A stretch of DNA of 64,000 nucleotides from NCBI RefSeq assembly GCF_014127105.1, contig NZ_CP059902.1:1211001-1275000 (forward strand). Direction: 5' to 3'. Shown here piece by piece: positions 62,733 to 64,000 of the stretch; within the stretch, counting starts at the first letter, position 1; the number at the start of each line of letters is the position of its first letter. The notes beneath the pieces are model-generated. The model was not told the DNA's origin. It made no database searches and saw only the letters and a program-made list of their open reading frames with translations. Source of the DNA: Devosia sp. MC521. GTDB taxonomy: Bacteria > Pseudomonadota > Alphaproteobacteria > Rhizobiales > Devosiaceae. Position numbers and translations under genes: made by a program.

Positions 62733-64000
62733 TTAATACGCATTCCCGGACGAGAAGAGGCGGAACGGCGTAAGTACAAGGATCTTGAGGTCGAACAGGA
62801 TCGACCAGTTTTCAATGTAATAGAGGTCGTGGTTCACGCGCTGTTCGATCTTATCGAGCGTATCAGTTTCGCCGCGCCAGCCGCTAATTTGAGCCCATCC
62901 GGTTATGCCGGGCTTGACCTTGTGGCGAGCAAAATACCCTTCCACGGCTTCATAATACAGCGTGTTCGCGGCTTTAGCCTGTAGAGCATGGGGGCGAGGG
63001 CCGACGATCGACAGTTCACCTTTGAGCACATTGAAAAGCTGCGGTAGCTCATCAATTGAGGTCCGGCGGATAAACTTACCAACTTTGGTGACGCGCGGAT
63101 CGTCCTTAGTCACCAGTTTTGTAGCATTGGCGTCGAGCATGTCCGTTCGCATAGAGCGGAATTTGTAGATGCGGATCAGCTCGTTGTTGAAGCCATGTCG
63201 ATCTTGGACGAAGAATATCGGACCTTTGCTCTCTAGCTTGATAGCAAGTGCGGTGATGAGCATGATGGGCGAAAGCGCGATGAGCGCAAGTAATGCTACT
63301 GTTTTGTCAAAAGCCCATTTGAACACAAGGTTCCAGTCTGAAATCGGTCTGTCAGCCATGTCGAGCACGGGCAGGTCGCCGACATAAGAATATGCCTTAT
63401 TGGTGAAACGCAATTTGCTCATATGCGCTGAGAGTCGGATGTCGACAGGCAAAACCCAGAGCTGGGTCAGCATGTCGAGAACGCGCTTCTCTGCGGACAG
63501 TGGCATGGAGACGAGCACGAGGTCGACACGCGTGCGACGGGCAAATTCCACCAGATCAGAGACACGGCCGAGCTTATAAAATCCACTCACTTCATCTGGT
63601 GAGCGATCGTCAACGCGATCATCAAAAAGGCCGATAAGCTCAATGTCGGACTTGGCGCTAGTTTGGATCTGGTTGATCAGCTGAGCTGCGTCTTGTCCGC
63701 CACCGACGATAACAGTCCGACGCTTGAGTTGTCCGGCGTCGCTCCAATGTTGAACCAACGAACGCAGACTAAGTCGATAGACTACGAGGGTAATGCCACC
63801 GAGGGCCCACCAGCTCATCAGCCAGACGCGGCTAACCTGATCGCCCGCTTTGAAGAAGAAGAACCCGATAGCCAAGATTGCGATGACACTGGACCAGCCT
63901 GCTAACACGCGCCCCAGTTGCCAAAATCGCGATCTATAGGCGCGGATACGATGGGTTCGCGCAATGTTGAAGAACAAGTTTGCCACAAGGCCACTTGCCA
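62733..64000 (-). CDS. Polyprenyl-phosphate sugar-1-phosphate transferase (WcaJ/ExoY-type), 5' end outside
   Basis: At least 420 residues, open at the right edge. Visible: two membrane segments (in the first 70 residues of the visible part), a CoA-binding-like Rossmann domain (VIVGGGQDAAQLIN, LVSMPLS), another membrane segment (TVALLALIALSPIMLITALAIKLES) and the bacterial sugar transferase domain with KFRSM, RRTSIDELPQLFNVLKGELSIVGPRPH and PGITGWAQISGWRGE. This is the full PHPT layout of initiating enzymes of exopolysaccharide synthesis. No stop precedes the codon at 63986 inside the window, so a longer N-terminus with more helices is expected beyond it. Confidence 0.92.
   Translation of the reverse strand, partial: ASGLVANLFFNIARTHRIRAYRSRFWQLGRVLAGWSSVIAILAIGFFFFKAGDQVSRVWLMSWWALGGITLVVYRLSLRSLVQHWSDAGQLKRRTVIVGGGQDAAQLINQIQTSAKSDIELIGLFDDRVDDRSPDEVSGFYKLGRVSDLVEFARRTRVDLVLVSMPLSAEKRVLDMLTQLWVLPVDIRLSAHMSKLRFTNKAYSYVGDLPVLDMADRPISDWNLVFKWAFDKTVALLALIALSPIMLITALAIKLESKGPIFFVQDRHGFNNELIRIYKFRSMRTDMLDANATKLVTKDDPRVTKVGKFIRRTSIDELPQLFNVLKGELSIVGPRPHALQAKAANTLYYEAVEGYFARHKVKPGITGWAQISGWRGETDTLDKIEQRVNHDLYYIENWSILFDLKILVLTPFRLFSSGNAY

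Overview
The window reads as an ordinary chromosomal stretch of an alphaproteobacterium of the order Hyphomicrobiales (Rhizobiales); a Devosia-like genus is a guess. Pointers are the rpoZ-rsh-pyrE-acpS-lepB-rnc-era-recO order, a porin with the alphaproteobacterial N-terminal cysteine motif, the LdtR/L,D-transpeptidase pair, the ubiquinol-cytochrome c chaperone next to a DUF177 protein, an FMN-riboswitch-controlled EamA riboflavin transporter and a metal site without cysteines in HemB. Base composition is moderately GC-rich. I see no insertion sequence, prophage, CRISPR array or rRNA. One tRNA (Pro, GGG) is present.

Left part (1-19.7 kb), uptake and catabolism with local regulators. A cobalamin riboswitch runs off the left edge toward a gene outside the window, followed by a cold-shock gene. 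An M20-type carbamoyl-amidohydrolase and a RidA protein lie next to a TetR gene, and ridA and tetR are separated by three palindromes. A GntR-headed operon (gntR, BmpA-type binding protein, ABC ATPase, two permeases, PfkB kinase) imports and probably phosphorylates a nucleoside-like compound; divergent to it is a TrpF-like barrel protein whose promoter carries the same 12-bp operator. A TetR-headed operon encodes an RND pump with two membrane-fusion proteins. A diverged MurQ-like etherase faces a GntR regulator and NagA (amino-sugar catabolism).

Middle (19.7-39.2 kb), envelope and housekeeping. Two tandem porins of the same family, the first strongly codon-optimised, the second not, are followed by an OmpA-domain protein. 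An alpha/beta-hydrolase that has lost its nucleophile and histidine, dapA, smpB and a NYN-domain protein lead to the rpoZ / rsh / pyrE / acpS / lepB / rnc / era / recO block, then parC and a soluble globin-coupled chemotaxis transducer.

Right part (39.2-64 kb). Two polyprenyl-linked glycosyltransfer genes, bpt, an RDD protein, two small-molecule transporters, hemB, the ldtR-ldtP cell-wall module, a DUF6161-like membrane protein, a ZTP riboswitch in front of glyA-nrdR-nusB, an acyltransferase-3 gene that runs convergently into bamE, the cytochrome bc1 chaperone and DUF177 genes, plsX-fabH-ihfA-merR, ribN under an FMN riboswitch, a glycine-zipper lipoprotein, tRNA-Pro, and the C-terminal part of a sugar-phosphate transferase cut by the right edge.

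The most informative non-coding content is three riboswitches (cobalamin, ZTP, FMN) and a set of palindromic operators at the starts of locally regulated operons. I did not find a clearly unknown multi-gene system. The best candidate for undescribed biology is the GntR / Bmp-transporter / kinase operon with its divergent TrpF-like gene.
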